From contig NZ_FOMA01000006.1 in the NCBI RefSeq assembly GCF_900112495.1, positions 62,001-126,000 on the forward strand: a stretch of DNA of 64,000 bases, given 5' to 3'. Position 1 is the stretch's first letter. Every line of letters starts with the position of its first letter. Under the pieces are notes generated by a model. It saw only the letters and a program-made list of their open reading frames with translations. It was not told where the DNA came from and made no database searches. This stretch comes from Bacillus sp. OV322. GTDB taxonomy: Bacteria > Bacillota > Bacilli > Bacillales > DSM-1321. The translations under genes and the position numbers were made by a program. Positions 25,499-33,761 of the stretch are shown here, piece by piece.

Positions 25499-25617
25499 TA
25501 GAATCGCGTTAAAGGGCTGTAATCATACGTCCATCTGGTGAAGTTGCTTGGCCAGCTGAGCCCACCATGTAAAAAATGGCTGCAGCAAGCGGTCCGCTGA
25601 TGAAATGGGAGAATAGT

Positions 25618-25645
25618 TTGATTTTCGGTGTTTTTCTGTTAAAAT
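25618..25645 (+). promoter_or_regulatory. Promoter of the NCS2 permease
   Basis: TTGATT, 16-base spacer, TAAAAT. No purine riboswitch aptamer is seen between it and the start codon. Confidence 0.45.
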
Positions 25646-25711
25646 CACATAGTGTGGTTTGTCACTGTAACAAACGGGTGGGTGAGGGATAAACTAAATA
25701 AGGAATCTACT

Positions 25712-27013
25712 ATGAATCGTTCTATTTTTGAAAGGCTTTTTAACATCCAAGAAAATGGGTCGACATTCCGCAGAGAAATCCTTGCAGGGATAGTGAGTTA
25801 TTTTACCATCGTCTACATTACCGTGGTAAATTCGCTGATACTGTCTGAAGCAGGCATTCCATTTAACGGTGCAATCGTTGCGACAATTGTCACGTCTGCT
25901 GCAAGCTGCATCCTGATGGGGTTCTTTGCAAATGTCCCGATTATCCTTGTGCCGGGAATGGGGCTTAATGCATTATTTGCCTATACGATGGTCCAGGGAA
26001 TGGGCCTATCCTGGCAGTCTGCATTAAGTGCTGTATTTGTTTCCGGTGCCATCTTTGCGTTTATCGCCTTTACCCGTTTTTCCAAAGTTATCAGTGATTC
26101 AATTCCGAACTCATTAAAAGAAGGCATTTCAGTGGGGCTTGGATTATTTTTAATGTTCCTTGGACTTGAAAAGGGCGGTTTGATTACCAAGAGTGCTTCA
26201 TCGCTTTTAGCGCTTGGAAGCTTCAGCGACCCCAAAGTCATTGCAACAGCGCTGACCTTTATCATTGCCATTTCATTGTTCATCAAAAACGTGCCGGGCA
26301 GCTTTCTGATAACGATCATTGCCGGCAGTATCATTGCATACTGTCTTGGGATCATTTCATTCTCAGGAGTTTCGTTTAAAGGCATGGATGTTTCATCCTA
26401 CGGAGATGTTTTTATGTCTCTATCCTTTGCCGAAGCTGGCCGCTTTGATTTCTGGGTAGCCGTATTTATCATGACAATGGTACTTGTGTTTGAGAACATC
26501 GGCCTTGTTCATGGACATGTGAACAGCATTAAAAGACCAGGACAGTATCAAAAGGCATTCCAGGCAACTGGAATTTCTGTATTGATTTCGGGCTTAGCTG
26601 GTTCAAGCCCTACGGTGGCAACTGTTGAAACAGCGGCTGGAATCGCATCTGGCGGCAGGACTGGCTTAACTTCGGTCATTACCGGGATTCTTTTTATCGT
26701 GTCCATATTATTCATTCCAGTCATCAAGGTCATTCCTGACAGTGCCATTGCACCTATCTTGATCATTATAGGAATTTTAATGATGGAAAATATCAAGAAT
26801 CTGAATTTCGGGGACTTTTCTGAAAGTGTGCCTGCCATTTTAATTATTGCCATGATTCCATTCACCTTCAGCATAGCTGACGGAATGGCCATCGGATTTA
26901 TCATGTATCCTATTTTGAAAATTGTAATTGGCAAGGCAAAAGAAGTTTCGCCTGTGCTTTATATCATTGGTGTGCTATTTTTAGCCTATTTCATAATCAG
27001 CACCATAAGCTGA
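25712..27013 (+). CDS. NCS2-family purine permease (PbuG/PbuO type)
   Basis: 433 residues, 12-14 membrane helices, imports hypoxanthine/guanine by analogy with PbuG and its paralogue PbuO (YtiP). Family motifs: FRREILAGIVSYFTIVYI near residue 20, VPGMGLNALFAY, GLGLFLMFLGLEKGG and AGSSPTVATVETAAGIASGG. The ATG at 25712 is behind AAGGA; upstream in-frame codons to 25652 are ignored. Followed by a strong terminator. Confidence 0.87.
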   Translation: MNRSIFERLFNIQENGSTFRREILAGIVSYFTIVYITVVNSLILSEAGIPFNGAIVATIVTSAASCILMGFFANVPIILVPGMGLNALFAYTMVQGMGLSWQSALSAVFVSGAIFAFIAFTRFSKVISDSIPNSLKEGISVGLGLFLMFLGLEKGGLITKSASSLLALGSFSDPKVIATALTFIIAISLFIKNVPGSFLITIIAGSIIAYCLGIISFSGVSFKGMDVSSYGDVFMSLSFAEAGRFDFWVAVFIMTMVLVFENIGLVHGHVNSIKRPGQYQKAFQATGISVLISGLAGSSPTVATVETAAGIASGGRTGLTSVITGILFIVSILFIPVIKVIPDSAIAPILIIIGILMMENIKNLNFGDFSESVPAILIIAMIPFTFSIADGMAIGFIMYPILKIVIGKAKEVSPVLYIIGVLFLAYFIISTIS

Positions 27014-27024
27014 GCTGTAAAACC

Positions 27025-27061
27025 AAAAGGAAGCAGATATGTAAAATCTGCTTCCTTTTTC
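27025..27061 (+). terminator. Terminator of the NCS2 permease
   Basis: AAAAGGAAGCAGAT pairs perfectly with ATCTGCTTCCTTTT, then T residues. Confidence 0.9.
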
Positions 27062-27172
27062 TGTTTTGCCGGCTTTTTGTCCTGATTATTTGTTCTTATA
27101 CCAATAGACACATATTCCTTTTATTGTTAAAATATAGGCATAATTATTTATAGATGACAGAGGAGTTTATAA

Positions 27173-28417
27173 ATGGAAGTTTTTGTTGCCAGGCAGCCTA
27201 TTTTTGGGAAAAATGATGAACTGACTGCTTATGAATTATTGTATCGCAATAGTATGGAAAATAGCTATCAAGCCGTTAATCATGATCAGGCCACTGCCGA
27301 TGTAATTATTAACAGCTTTTTAAACATTGGGATTGACAGACTTTCTGATGGAAAGCCATGCTTTATTAATTTTACTGAAAATTTACTGGAACTGAACCTG
27401 CCGACATACTTTCCTCCCAGGGAAATAGTAGTTGAGATTCTTGAAACAGTCCCTGTGACAGAGCAATTGATCGGCATATGTTTATCTCTTAAAAAACAGG
27501 GCTATAAGATTGCTTTGGATGACTTTGTTTTCAATAAAGAAAATCCCTTTTCAGAAAGGCTGCTGAAAACAGCTGATATCATAAAAGTGGATTTTCTGAA
27601 TACGCCAGAAAATATGAGAGAGCAAATAGAATCGATCTGCAAGCTGCTGAATTTAAAACTGCTGGCTGAAAAAGTAGAAACAAGGGAGGAATATGAGCTG
27701 GCAAAGAAACTGGGCTACGATTATTTTCAAGGGTATTTTTTCTCTAAGCCCATTATTTTGACAACACATGATGTACCTTCTTTTTTTCATTCATATTATG
27801 AAATTATCCAGATTTTATCATTGCCCGAGCCGGATATCGATCATCTGACAAGTTTAATAGAGAAAGATTTATCTCTATCTTATAAGCTGCTTAAATTAAT
27901 CAATATGCCATCTTTCAGGCCGAAAAATAAAATAAATTCAATTCGCCAGGCGATTGTTTTTCTGGGATTGATTGAAATCCAAAAGTGGATCTTTGTACTG
28001 GCTGTAAGGGACTATAGCGGGGGGCAATCGAAGGCATCCAGTGAAATTGCCAGGATATGCCTGACGAGGGCAAGGGCATGTGAAAAAATTGCTTCACTTA
28101 GCCAGGCAGGAACGGCGGCACCGGGATTTTTTCTGGCAGGCATGTTTTCCCTGATGGATTCGATTATGGGGGTTCCTATGAAGGATGTACTGCAGGAACT
28201 TTCCCTGCATGAAGAAATTTCCCAGGCGCTGCTTGGAGAACATAATATCTATAAAAAAATTCTGGACTTGGCAATTGAAGTGGAAGGGGCAAATTGGGAA
28301 AGCGCTGAAATGATGTGTGCCTCACTGGGATTTGACAGCAGCCAGGTATTTGAAGCCTGCAAAGAAGCACTCTTCTGGTCCAGCGGCCTGCTTTCAGGAA
28401 GTGCGGCTTCATCATAA
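27173..28417 (+). CDS. EAL-HDOD signalling protein (YuxH type)
   Basis: 414 residues. N-terminal EAL-like domain (1-200): FVARQPIFGKNDELTAYELLYR, where EAL is YELL, then FINFTENLL, VVEILET, IALDDFV, IKVDF and LLAEKVET. Then an HDOD domain (about 205-400; SYKLLKLINMPSF, IRQAIVFLGL). The first catalytic glutamate context survives but the canonical EAL triplet is altered, as in YuxH, so cyclic-di-GMP hydrolysis is doubtful. GAGGAG ribosome site. Role probably regulatory, unknown. Confidence 0.85.
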   Translation: MEVFVARQPIFGKNDELTAYELLYRNSMENSYQAVNHDQATADVIINSFLNIGIDRLSDGKPCFINFTENLLELNLPTYFPPREIVVEILETVPVTEQLIGICLSLKKQGYKIALDDFVFNKENPFSERLLKTADIIKVDFLNTPENMREQIESICKLLNLKLLAEKVETREEYELAKKLGYDYFQGYFFSKPIILTTHDVPSFFHSYYEIIQILSLPEPDIDHLTSLIEKDLSLSYKLLKLINMPSFRPKNKINSIRQAIVFLGLIEIQKWIFVLAVRDYSGGQSKASSEIARICLTRARACEKIASLSQAGTAAPGFFLAGMFSLMDSIMGVPMKDVLQELSLHEEISQALLGEHNIYKKILDLAIEVEGANWESAEMMCASLGFDSSQVFEACKEALFWSSGLLSGSAASS

Positions 28418-28705
28418 ATAGGCTTTTTGCGGTTTGATGTACCGCCTTAGCTCAATAAGAAGCATTTTTTTTGCTGTATCGGAAGCATGGATCCGATTTA
28501 GATCTTCAGGCTGCGGATAGATGCCAAACTGATTGATTAAAACGCGGATTTTACCTTCCCAGACTAATTCCTGTGATTCTGTCAGTATGGAAACTTCTGC
28601 AGAAATGACCTTTCCATTGGAATCTTCAGAAAGGACATGTCCTTTTGCCGGTACAAATAGATGGAACCAATAGACATGCTTTTTAAATACAGAACGGATT
28701 TTCAT
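28412..28705 (-). CDS. Small uncharacterised protein, convergent with the EAL-HDOD gene
   Basis: 97 residues starting behind GGAGAGTG at 28705. Mostly beta-strand N-terminal half (HVYWFHLFVPAKGHVLSE) and a basic helical end (KKMLLIELRRYIKPQ). No family recognised. Its last six bases overlap the 3' end of the opposite gene, leaving no room for separate terminators. Confidence 0.6.
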   Translation of the reverse strand: MKIRSVFKKHVYWFHLFVPAKGHVLSEDSNGKVISAEVSILTESQELVWEGKIRVLINQFGIYPQPEDLNRIHASDTAKKMLLIELRRYIKPQKAYL

Positions 28706-28906
28706 GATGGCACTCTCCTTAACGCCTTGGCCTTATTTGCTTATTCGGATAAATGGCCTCTTGTTTGCTTGCCGCAAGAAAAAATATCAGTATACTGGAA
28801 GTAACACTCAATTTTTGCAGAGCAGCATAGTATAATGAATTACATACATATACCCTTTCAAGCGAACAGATTAACACCGGGTTAAACATGGATTGGAGAT
28901 GCTGGA

Positions 28907-29896
28907 ATGATTATTGATTTACTGAAATGCCATGGATCTGGCAACGATTTTATATTAATCGATGAATTGACAAAAGATATAAGCTTTACGGATGATGAAA
29001 GAAGCAAGCTTGCCATTTCTTTATGCAACCGGAAAGGCAGCCTTGGCGGAGATGGCATTCTTTTTGTCATGAAGAGCAGCCGCGGGGATGCCAGGATGAG
29101 AGTATTCAATGCAGACGGATCTGAGGCGTCAATGTGCGGAAATGGATTGCGCTGTGTGGCAAGGTTTGTCCATGAAACAGTTACCAAGGATACATTAGTA
29201 ATTGAAACAATGAAAAAAGACCTTGCCGTCGAACGGACCGAAGATATTTATGATGGCATTCCTACTTTTAAAGTGGAAATATCGCCTGTTTCTTTCAGGC
29301 TGAACGATCTGCCGCTCCGGCTTGGGCAAGAAACCCTGAAAAATGAAACGATCCCGGGGCTTTCGGATAGCCTGCGTTTTACTGCCCTTGCTGTGCCAAA
29401 CCCTCATCTTGTTTCAATTGTAGAACAGGAAGTCCTGGATTCTGGCATTCAGGAGGAACTTGCCGAAAGTGTAAATAAACCGAATGAACTTTTTCCTGAT
29501 GGAGTAAATGTAAGCTTTGTAAAGCATCTTGGGGAAAACAAAATTTTTGTCCGCACATTTGAAAGAGGAGTCGGCTTCACCAATGCCTGCGGAACAGCAA
29601 TGTCGGCTTCAAGCCTTGTTGCCTGTTTGAACGGCAAAGCTAACGCGGAAGAAGAAATAGAAGTTTTTAATCCAGGCGGCAAAGTAAAGTGTGCTGTGCA
29701 CTTGGATGAAAAAACAGGAGAATATACAATAGATTTGATTGGCAACGCAACATATGAGTATCGTGCATCCATAGCCGTCGACCTTGAAGAAACGGCAAAA
29801 TTCAAGCTTCTGCATGAAACTAAATTCACAAAAGAGACCAACGTCTACTCAAAATTTGAAAACTCGGTGCGGGAACAAATTTTGGCATTCAAATAA
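28907..29896 (+). CDS. dapF: Diaminopimelate epimerase
   Basis: 329 residues. Converts LL- to meso-diaminopimelate for lysine and peptidoglycan. Both catalytic cysteines are present: SMCGNGLRC (Cys77) and TNACGTAMSA (Cys228), and GSGNDFI and GGDGILF are conserved. It is about 45 residues longer than B. subtilis DapF; the extra C-terminal part (after IDLIGNATYEY) is charged with no recognised domain. Ribosome site GGAG...CTGGA. Confidence 0.9.
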   Translation: MIIDLLKCHGSGNDFILIDELTKDISFTDDERSKLAISLCNRKGSLGGDGILFVMKSSRGDARMRVFNADGSEASMCGNGLRCVARFVHETVTKDTLVIETMKKDLAVERTEDIYDGIPTFKVEISPVSFRLNDLPLRLGQETLKNETIPGLSDSLRFTALAVPNPHLVSIVEQEVLDSGIQEELAESVNKPNELFPDGVNVSFVKHLGENKIFVRTFERGVGFTNACGTAMSASSLVACLNGKANAEEEIEVFNPGGKVKCAVHLDEKTGEYTIDLIGNATYEYRASIAVDLEETAKFKLLHETKFTKETNVYSKFENSVREQILAFK

Positions 29897-29902
29897 GTAC
29901 AC

Positions 29903-29937
29903 AATAAGGTGCATCCGGTGATGCACCTTATTTTTTG
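29903..29937. terminator. Shared terminator of dapF and ligD
   Basis: AATAAGGTGCAT, loop CCGGTG, ATGCACCTTATT, then T residues. It overlaps the last codons of ligD on the other strand. Confidence 0.88.
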
Positions 29938-31778
29938 TGCTTATTTAAAAAAGAAATGACCTCCTGAAATGGCTGGTTTGCTCTGTACTCTTCGTAATGT
30001 CTGAAAGGGCATCCCTGACTTCTGACCCTTTTGGCAGCATTTCTGATTGTAAAATCTTCAATGGCAATCTCATTCTCCAGTTCTTCCCAATAAAGAGGTG
30101 TCGCTGCACCCGCAAAGCTGTTGCCTCTTGCAGAATAAGGCACAATAATGGTCTTTCCTTCCCCGTGCTGAACAAAATCAAGATACAGCTTTCCATGTCT
30201 GTTTTTTTTCATCCGTTCAATCGTGAAATCATCCGGAAAGGCGTTTAATAAATAATCTGCCAGAAAATCCGTGAAAAGACGGGTATCAGACCAGCTGTAT
30301 GTATCAGCAGGGATCGGGATATGAATCTGCAGACCTTTGTTGCCAGAGGTCTTTAACACCCCGCTAATAGAAATGGAATCGAGAAACCCCTTTATGGCTG
30401 CCGCAGCTTTGACTGCAAGCGGGAACGAAGCGGATGAGGGAGGGTCAAGGTCGAGTACTATTTCATCCGGCATGTTCTTGCCTGCTGAAAGGAAGGGTGC
30501 ATGGAACTCAATGGCTAACTGGTTGCCAAGCCATAGCAGGCTTTGTATATCATTGCAAAGAATATAGGAGATATCTCCTTCCTTAAACGTATCGACAAAT
30601 GAAGGGGTATATTCAGGCGCATTTTTCTGGTAAAAGCGTTCTTCAGACATGAGTCCATGAGGGTAGCGTATGGTCGTCAATGCTTTATTGTATAACCCGG
30701 GCAGCATCCAAGAGGATATATCCCTCAAATACTGTAAATACTCTATCTTTGTAATAGTGCAGCCGTTGTCAGTGTTCCATATGGGCTTATCAGGAGATGT
30801 CATCTTAAGGTTTTCAGGAAAAGTAAACTGTCCTTCTATAAATGCTTCCCAAGTACATTGAGATGGTTGTGCCTCTACAAGAATTTTATGAAACTTTGGT
30901 TCACGAAGCTCACTTTCATCATAGGAATGCAGAAAATGAACAGATACACATATAGAAGGATGAATGAACAGAGAAGCACCGTCACTGCCTGCCGCATTAC
31001 TTTTTATAACCTGTTCCAAAATATCTCTTTCATGCGAAGGAAGGCCGTTTTTCACCTGTCCCACGGATATGATGTCACTTCCCCGGTAAACACCAAGGGA
31101 AAAGTAGCCATTTACCGTATTGAGCCCGGTGATAAAACAGGAAACAGTCCTCCAGTTTTTTACTTTTATCCATTCCTGTGTCCGCCTTCCTGCTTCCCAA
31201 AGGCTTGCGCCATGTTTTGCTACAATTCCTTCACCGTCATATAAAATCACCATATCCATTAATGCATGGAAATCCCTGAAGGCAGGAATATATTGAATAC
31301 AGGCAGAATCGGACGGATCAGGTGACTCTGGCATGCCTGGTATTCTAATAAATTCTTTTAACAGTTTTTTGCGTTCGCTGTAAGCGGTATTTAAAAGATT
31401 CTGTCCTTTGTATTCAATGAGATCAAAGGCCAGAAATATCGCCGGGGAATCATAAGAGGCATTTTCAATGGCTTCTGAATTTCCTAATCTTCCTCTCCAT
31501 TGCAGGTGCATGAAATCGCTTTTGCACGGATTAACAAGCCACGTCAGTTCGCCGTCCAGTTTGACAGGCAGGTAACCGTCAAGCATAGGCCTTATTGAAT
31601 CAGCGTACCTTTGTATTTCGGGAAAATTAGGGAGCAGCTGCTTATTATTCCGGCTTAAAAGCTCTGTGTGCGATTCCCCTATTGTCAATATTCCCCTAAA
31701 CCCGTCATATTTGACTTCATAGCTCCACGGCTCTCCAAGCGGGGGATCGCTTTTATATGTAGGAAGCATTGGTTTCAT
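29928..31778 (-). CDS. ligD: DNA ligase D (ligase plus polymerase domains)
   Basis: 616 residues, the end-joining ligase that works with Ku on double-strand breaks. Order is ligase first: adenylation motif YEVKYDGFR (Lys23), DGEGIVAKHG and the OB-fold region WIKVKNWR; then the primase-like polymerase domain from about 330, with VLDLDPPS metal ligands and LQIHIPIP. The LigD phosphoesterase domain is absent, as in Bacillus (YkoU). AGGAGGA ribosome site. Divergent from ku. Confidence 0.92.
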   Translation of the reverse strand: MKPMLPTYKSDPPLGEPWSYEVKYDGFRGILTIGESHTELLSRNNKQLLPNFPEIQRYADSIRPMLDGYLPVKLDGELTWLVNPCKSDFMHLQWRGRLGNSEAIENASYDSPAIFLAFDLIEYKGQNLLNTAYSERKKLLKEFIRIPGMPESPDPSDSACIQYIPAFRDFHALMDMVILYDGEGIVAKHGASLWEAGRRTQEWIKVKNWRTVSCFITGLNTVNGYFSLGVYRGSDIISVGQVKNGLPSHERDILEQVIKSNAAGSDGASLFIHPSICVSVHFLHSYDESELREPKFHKILVEAQPSQCTWEAFIEGQFTFPENLKMTSPDKPIWNTDNGCTITKIEYLQYLRDISSWMLPGLYNKALTTIRYPHGLMSEERFYQKNAPEYTPSFVDTFKEGDISYILCNDIQSLLWLGNQLAIEFHAPFLSAGKNMPDEIVLDLDPPSSASFPLAVKAAAAIKGFLDSISISGVLKTSGNKGLQIHIPIPADTYSWSDTRLFTDFLADYLLNAFPDDFTIERMKKNRHGKLYLDFVQHGEGKTIIVPYSARGNSFAGAATPLYWEELENEIAIEDFTIRNAAKRVRSQGCPFRHYEEYRANQPFQEVISFLNKHKK

Positions 31779-31813
31779 GAAGAATCCTCCTGTCTGTCTA
31801 AGGCTTGTTCATT

Positions 31814-31843
31814 TAGGATGTACCAGATCAGCATAAACTTGCA
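31814..31843 (-). promoter_or_regulatory. Putative sigma-G promoter of ligD
   Basis: Minus strand TGCAAG, 17 bases, CATCCTA. The -10 fits the sigma-G pattern CATNNTA, the -35 matches four of six. B. subtilis ligD-ku is expressed in the forespore under sigma-G. Confidence 0.4.
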
Positions 31844-31929
31844 TTGCCAATTTTTTTTACGGAAGGAATATAAAGAGCTGTGCACAATACCTAATAAAGG
31901 AGACTTAAAGCATCTTCCTTTAAAAAAGC

Positions 31930-32032
31930 CCTGTTAAAAACTGGAGGATTGCGGAAGGCGGATTCCTGCGGGAAACCCGGGAAAGAAGCACACGGGTAAG
32001 CCTGAAACGGAATCCAGGAAGTACGTAACAGG
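31930..32032. repeat. Imperfect palindromic element between ligD and ku
   Basis: Ends are CCTGTTA and TAACAGG, with a second nested inverted pair GGATTCC/GGAATCC around GC-rich sequence (CTGCGGGAAACCCGGG). Looks like a decayed miniature element or hairpin repeat; no coding frame. It lies in the ku 5' region. Confidence 0.45.
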
Positions 32033-32061
32033 AGCAGACAAAAAATCAGCAGGTGAAAAAT

Positions 32062-32901
32062 ATGCACACAATGTGGAAAGGCAGCATAAGCTTCGGATTG
32101 GTGAATATTCCGGTCAAGCTGCATGCAGCCACTGAAGATAAAGACATTTCGCTTAGAAATTTGCACAAAGAGTGTCATTCCCCCATTAAATATGAAAAAG
32201 TCTGTCCTGTCTGCAGCAAGGAAGTGGGCAAGGATGATATTGTCAGGGCCTACGAATATACAAAAGGGAAATATGTGATTCTTGAAGATGAAGAATTAAC
32301 TATGCTTAAAAAGGAGAATGAAGAAAAGGCAGTCGAGATTATCGATTTTGTGAAATTGGAAGAAATTGATCCCATTTATTATAATAAAAGCTATTATATG
32401 TCTCCAAATGAAGGAGGAATAAAAGCTTATTCGCTCCTTCGGAAGGCACTGGAAACTTCCGGCAAAGCAGGTCTCGCAAAAATCATGATCCGCTCAAAGG
32501 AACAAATGGCAGTAATCCGGGTAATGGAAAACACACTGATCATGGAAACCATTCATTATCCTGATGAGGTCCGGCCGGCAGCCGATGTGCCTGGTATTCC
32601 TTCCGGGGATGCCATTTCTGATACTGAGTTATCAACGGCCATCATGCTTATTGATCAGCTGACGGCAGAGTTTAAGCCGGAAAAATATCATGACGACTAC
32701 CGTACGGCACTTCTTGAACTGATTGAGTCCAAAAAATCAGGAAAGACGGTTACCGCAAAAGAAAAAGAACCGCAGGCAAGCAATATTACTGACCTGATGG
32801 CTGCCCTGCAGGCATCTATTGATAAAACGAAGCCAAAACAGCCTGCCGCAAAGAAAAAAACAGCAAGAAAAAAGACGGCAATAAGGAAAAAAGAAGCTTA
32901 A
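32062..32901 (+). CDS. ku: Ku-family DNA end-binding protein
   Basis: 279 residues. Homodimeric ring that binds broken DNA ends and recruits LigD. MHTMWKGSISFGLVNIPVKL, split as MWKGSISFGLV and NIPVKLHAAT, is the family N-terminus; CHSPIKYEKVCPVCSKEV carries the CxxC pair and EKYHDDYRTALLELIESK closes the core. A lysine-rich tail (KKKTARKKTAIRKKEA) may bind DNA. The start at 32062 is placed after AGGTGA; an in-frame GTG at 32053 is part of that site. Confidence 0.92.
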   Translation: MHTMWKGSISFGLVNIPVKLHAATEDKDISLRNLHKECHSPIKYEKVCPVCSKEVGKDDIVRAYEYTKGKYVILEDEELTMLKKENEEKAVEIIDFVKLEEIDPIYYNKSYYMSPNEGGIKAYSLLRKALETSGKAGLAKIMIRSKEQMAVIRVMENTLIMETIHYPDEVRPAADVPGIPSGDAISDTELSTAIMLIDQLTAEFKPEKYHDDYRTALLELIESKKSGKTVTAKEKEPQASNITDLMAALQASIDKTKPKQPAAKKKTARKKTAIRKKEA

Positions 32902-32927
32902 AAGGGGAAGATGCCTTCTCCTTTTTT
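32900..32927 (+). terminator. Terminator of ku
   Basis: AAAAGGGGAAG-ATGC-CTTCTCCTTTTTT. Confidence 0.8.
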
Positions 32928-32932
32928 GTTAT

Positions 32933-32960
32933 TTGAGCATTGGCCAAAGTATGATAAAAT
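32933..32960 (+). promoter_or_regulatory. Promoter of glpP
   Basis: TTGAGC, 16 bases, TAAAAT, with an extended -10 TG one base upstream. Confidence 0.5.
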
Positions 32961-32998
32961 GATGGGAAAATGGATACTTTCCGAAAGGGAGGACAATC

Positions 32999-33553
32999 AT
33001 GCAGCACATTATTCCCGCTTCAAGAAATATGAAGGAATTTGAAAAATTTCTTGAAAGCCCATTTAAAATCGGAGCCTTCCTTGAAATACATATCTCACAG
33101 TTAAAATCGGCTGCAGCAATGGCGGAACAGCATGGCAAGAATATGATTTACCATATGGATTTGATCCATGGAATTAAAAATGACGAATACGGAACAGAAT
33201 ATATCTGTCAGGAGTTCAAGCCTTACGGATTAATATCCACAAAAATCAGTGTGATTCAAAGAGCGAAGAAAAAGGGCATAAAAGCAATACAGCGCATGTT
33301 TTTGATCGATTCCCATGCACTGGAAAAAAGCCTTCAGCTCATTGAAAAAACAAGGCCTGATTTTATTGAGCTTCTTCCGGGTGCAATGCCTTGGATCATT
33401 GAAGAAATCAAGTCAAAGGTGAACATACCCATAATGGCAGGCGGTTTTATAAGAACCCGGCAGGAAGCAGAAAATGCCTTGAATTCCGGAGCGGTTGCCA
33501 TAACCACTTCCAATTTAGAGCTTTGGAAGCTGTATAGTGACCCTGAACTTTGA
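32999..33553 (+). CDS. glpP: Glycerol-3-phosphate-responsive antiterminator
   Basis: 184 residues. TIM-barrel-like RNA regulator that, with glycerol-3-phosphate, prevents termination in glp leaders. Conserved segments: IPASRNMKEFEKFL, GAFLEIHISQLK, HMDLIHGIKNDEYG, LISTKISVI, ELLPGAMP and PIMAGGFIRTRQE. GGGAGGA ribosome site. It directly precedes the glpD leader; glpF and glpK, which often sit between them, are not in this window. Confidence 0.92.
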   Translation: MQHIIPASRNMKEFEKFLESPFKIGAFLEIHISQLKSAAAMAEQHGKNMIYHMDLIHGIKNDEYGTEYICQEFKPYGLISTKISVIQRAKKKGIKAIQRMFLIDSHALEKSLQLIEKTRPDFIELLPGAMPWIIEEIKSKVNIPIMAGGFIRTRQEAENALNSGAVAITTSNLELWKLYSDPEL

Positions 33554-33583
33554 TTGCCGGGCAAAATGCTTTTCAAATGAAAA

Positions 33584-33597
33584 AGAAAGCGTTATAC
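33584..33597 (+). promoter_or_regulatory. Possible cre-like site over the glpD promoter
   Basis: AGAAAGCGTTATAC matches the CcpA consensus TGWAARCGYTWNCW at 11 of 14 positions and overlaps a TATACT that could be the glpD -10 (TTTCAA, 16 bases, TATACT). Weak on its own. Confidence 0.3.
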
Positions 33598-33633
33598 TTT
33601 AAATAAGTTAATAAAATTGGTTGGAGATTTGGA

Positions 33634-33687
33634 GAGACCGCAAGTGGCATGGCTGCATATGGCAGCTGTGCGGTTTGCGGTCTTTTT
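33634..33687 (+). promoter_or_regulatory. GlpP-controlled terminator in the glpD leader
   Basis: AGACCGCAA pairs with TTGCGGTCT and the interior CATGGCTGC/GCAGCTGTG also folds; a T-tract follows. Position between glpP and glpD and the form match the inverted repeat bound by GlpP in Bacillus glpD leaders. Confidence 0.82.
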
Positions 33688-33761
33688 GTATGCATTTTTA
33701 ACATAAACGCAAGGCTATCAGGGTATTAAAGAACTAAACGAAGCTTTGAGGGGGAGATAGC

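Noticed and set aside
25500-25711. Search for a purine riboswitch before the NCS2 permease
   Set aside because: The conserved purine aptamer core was not found in the 210-base leader.
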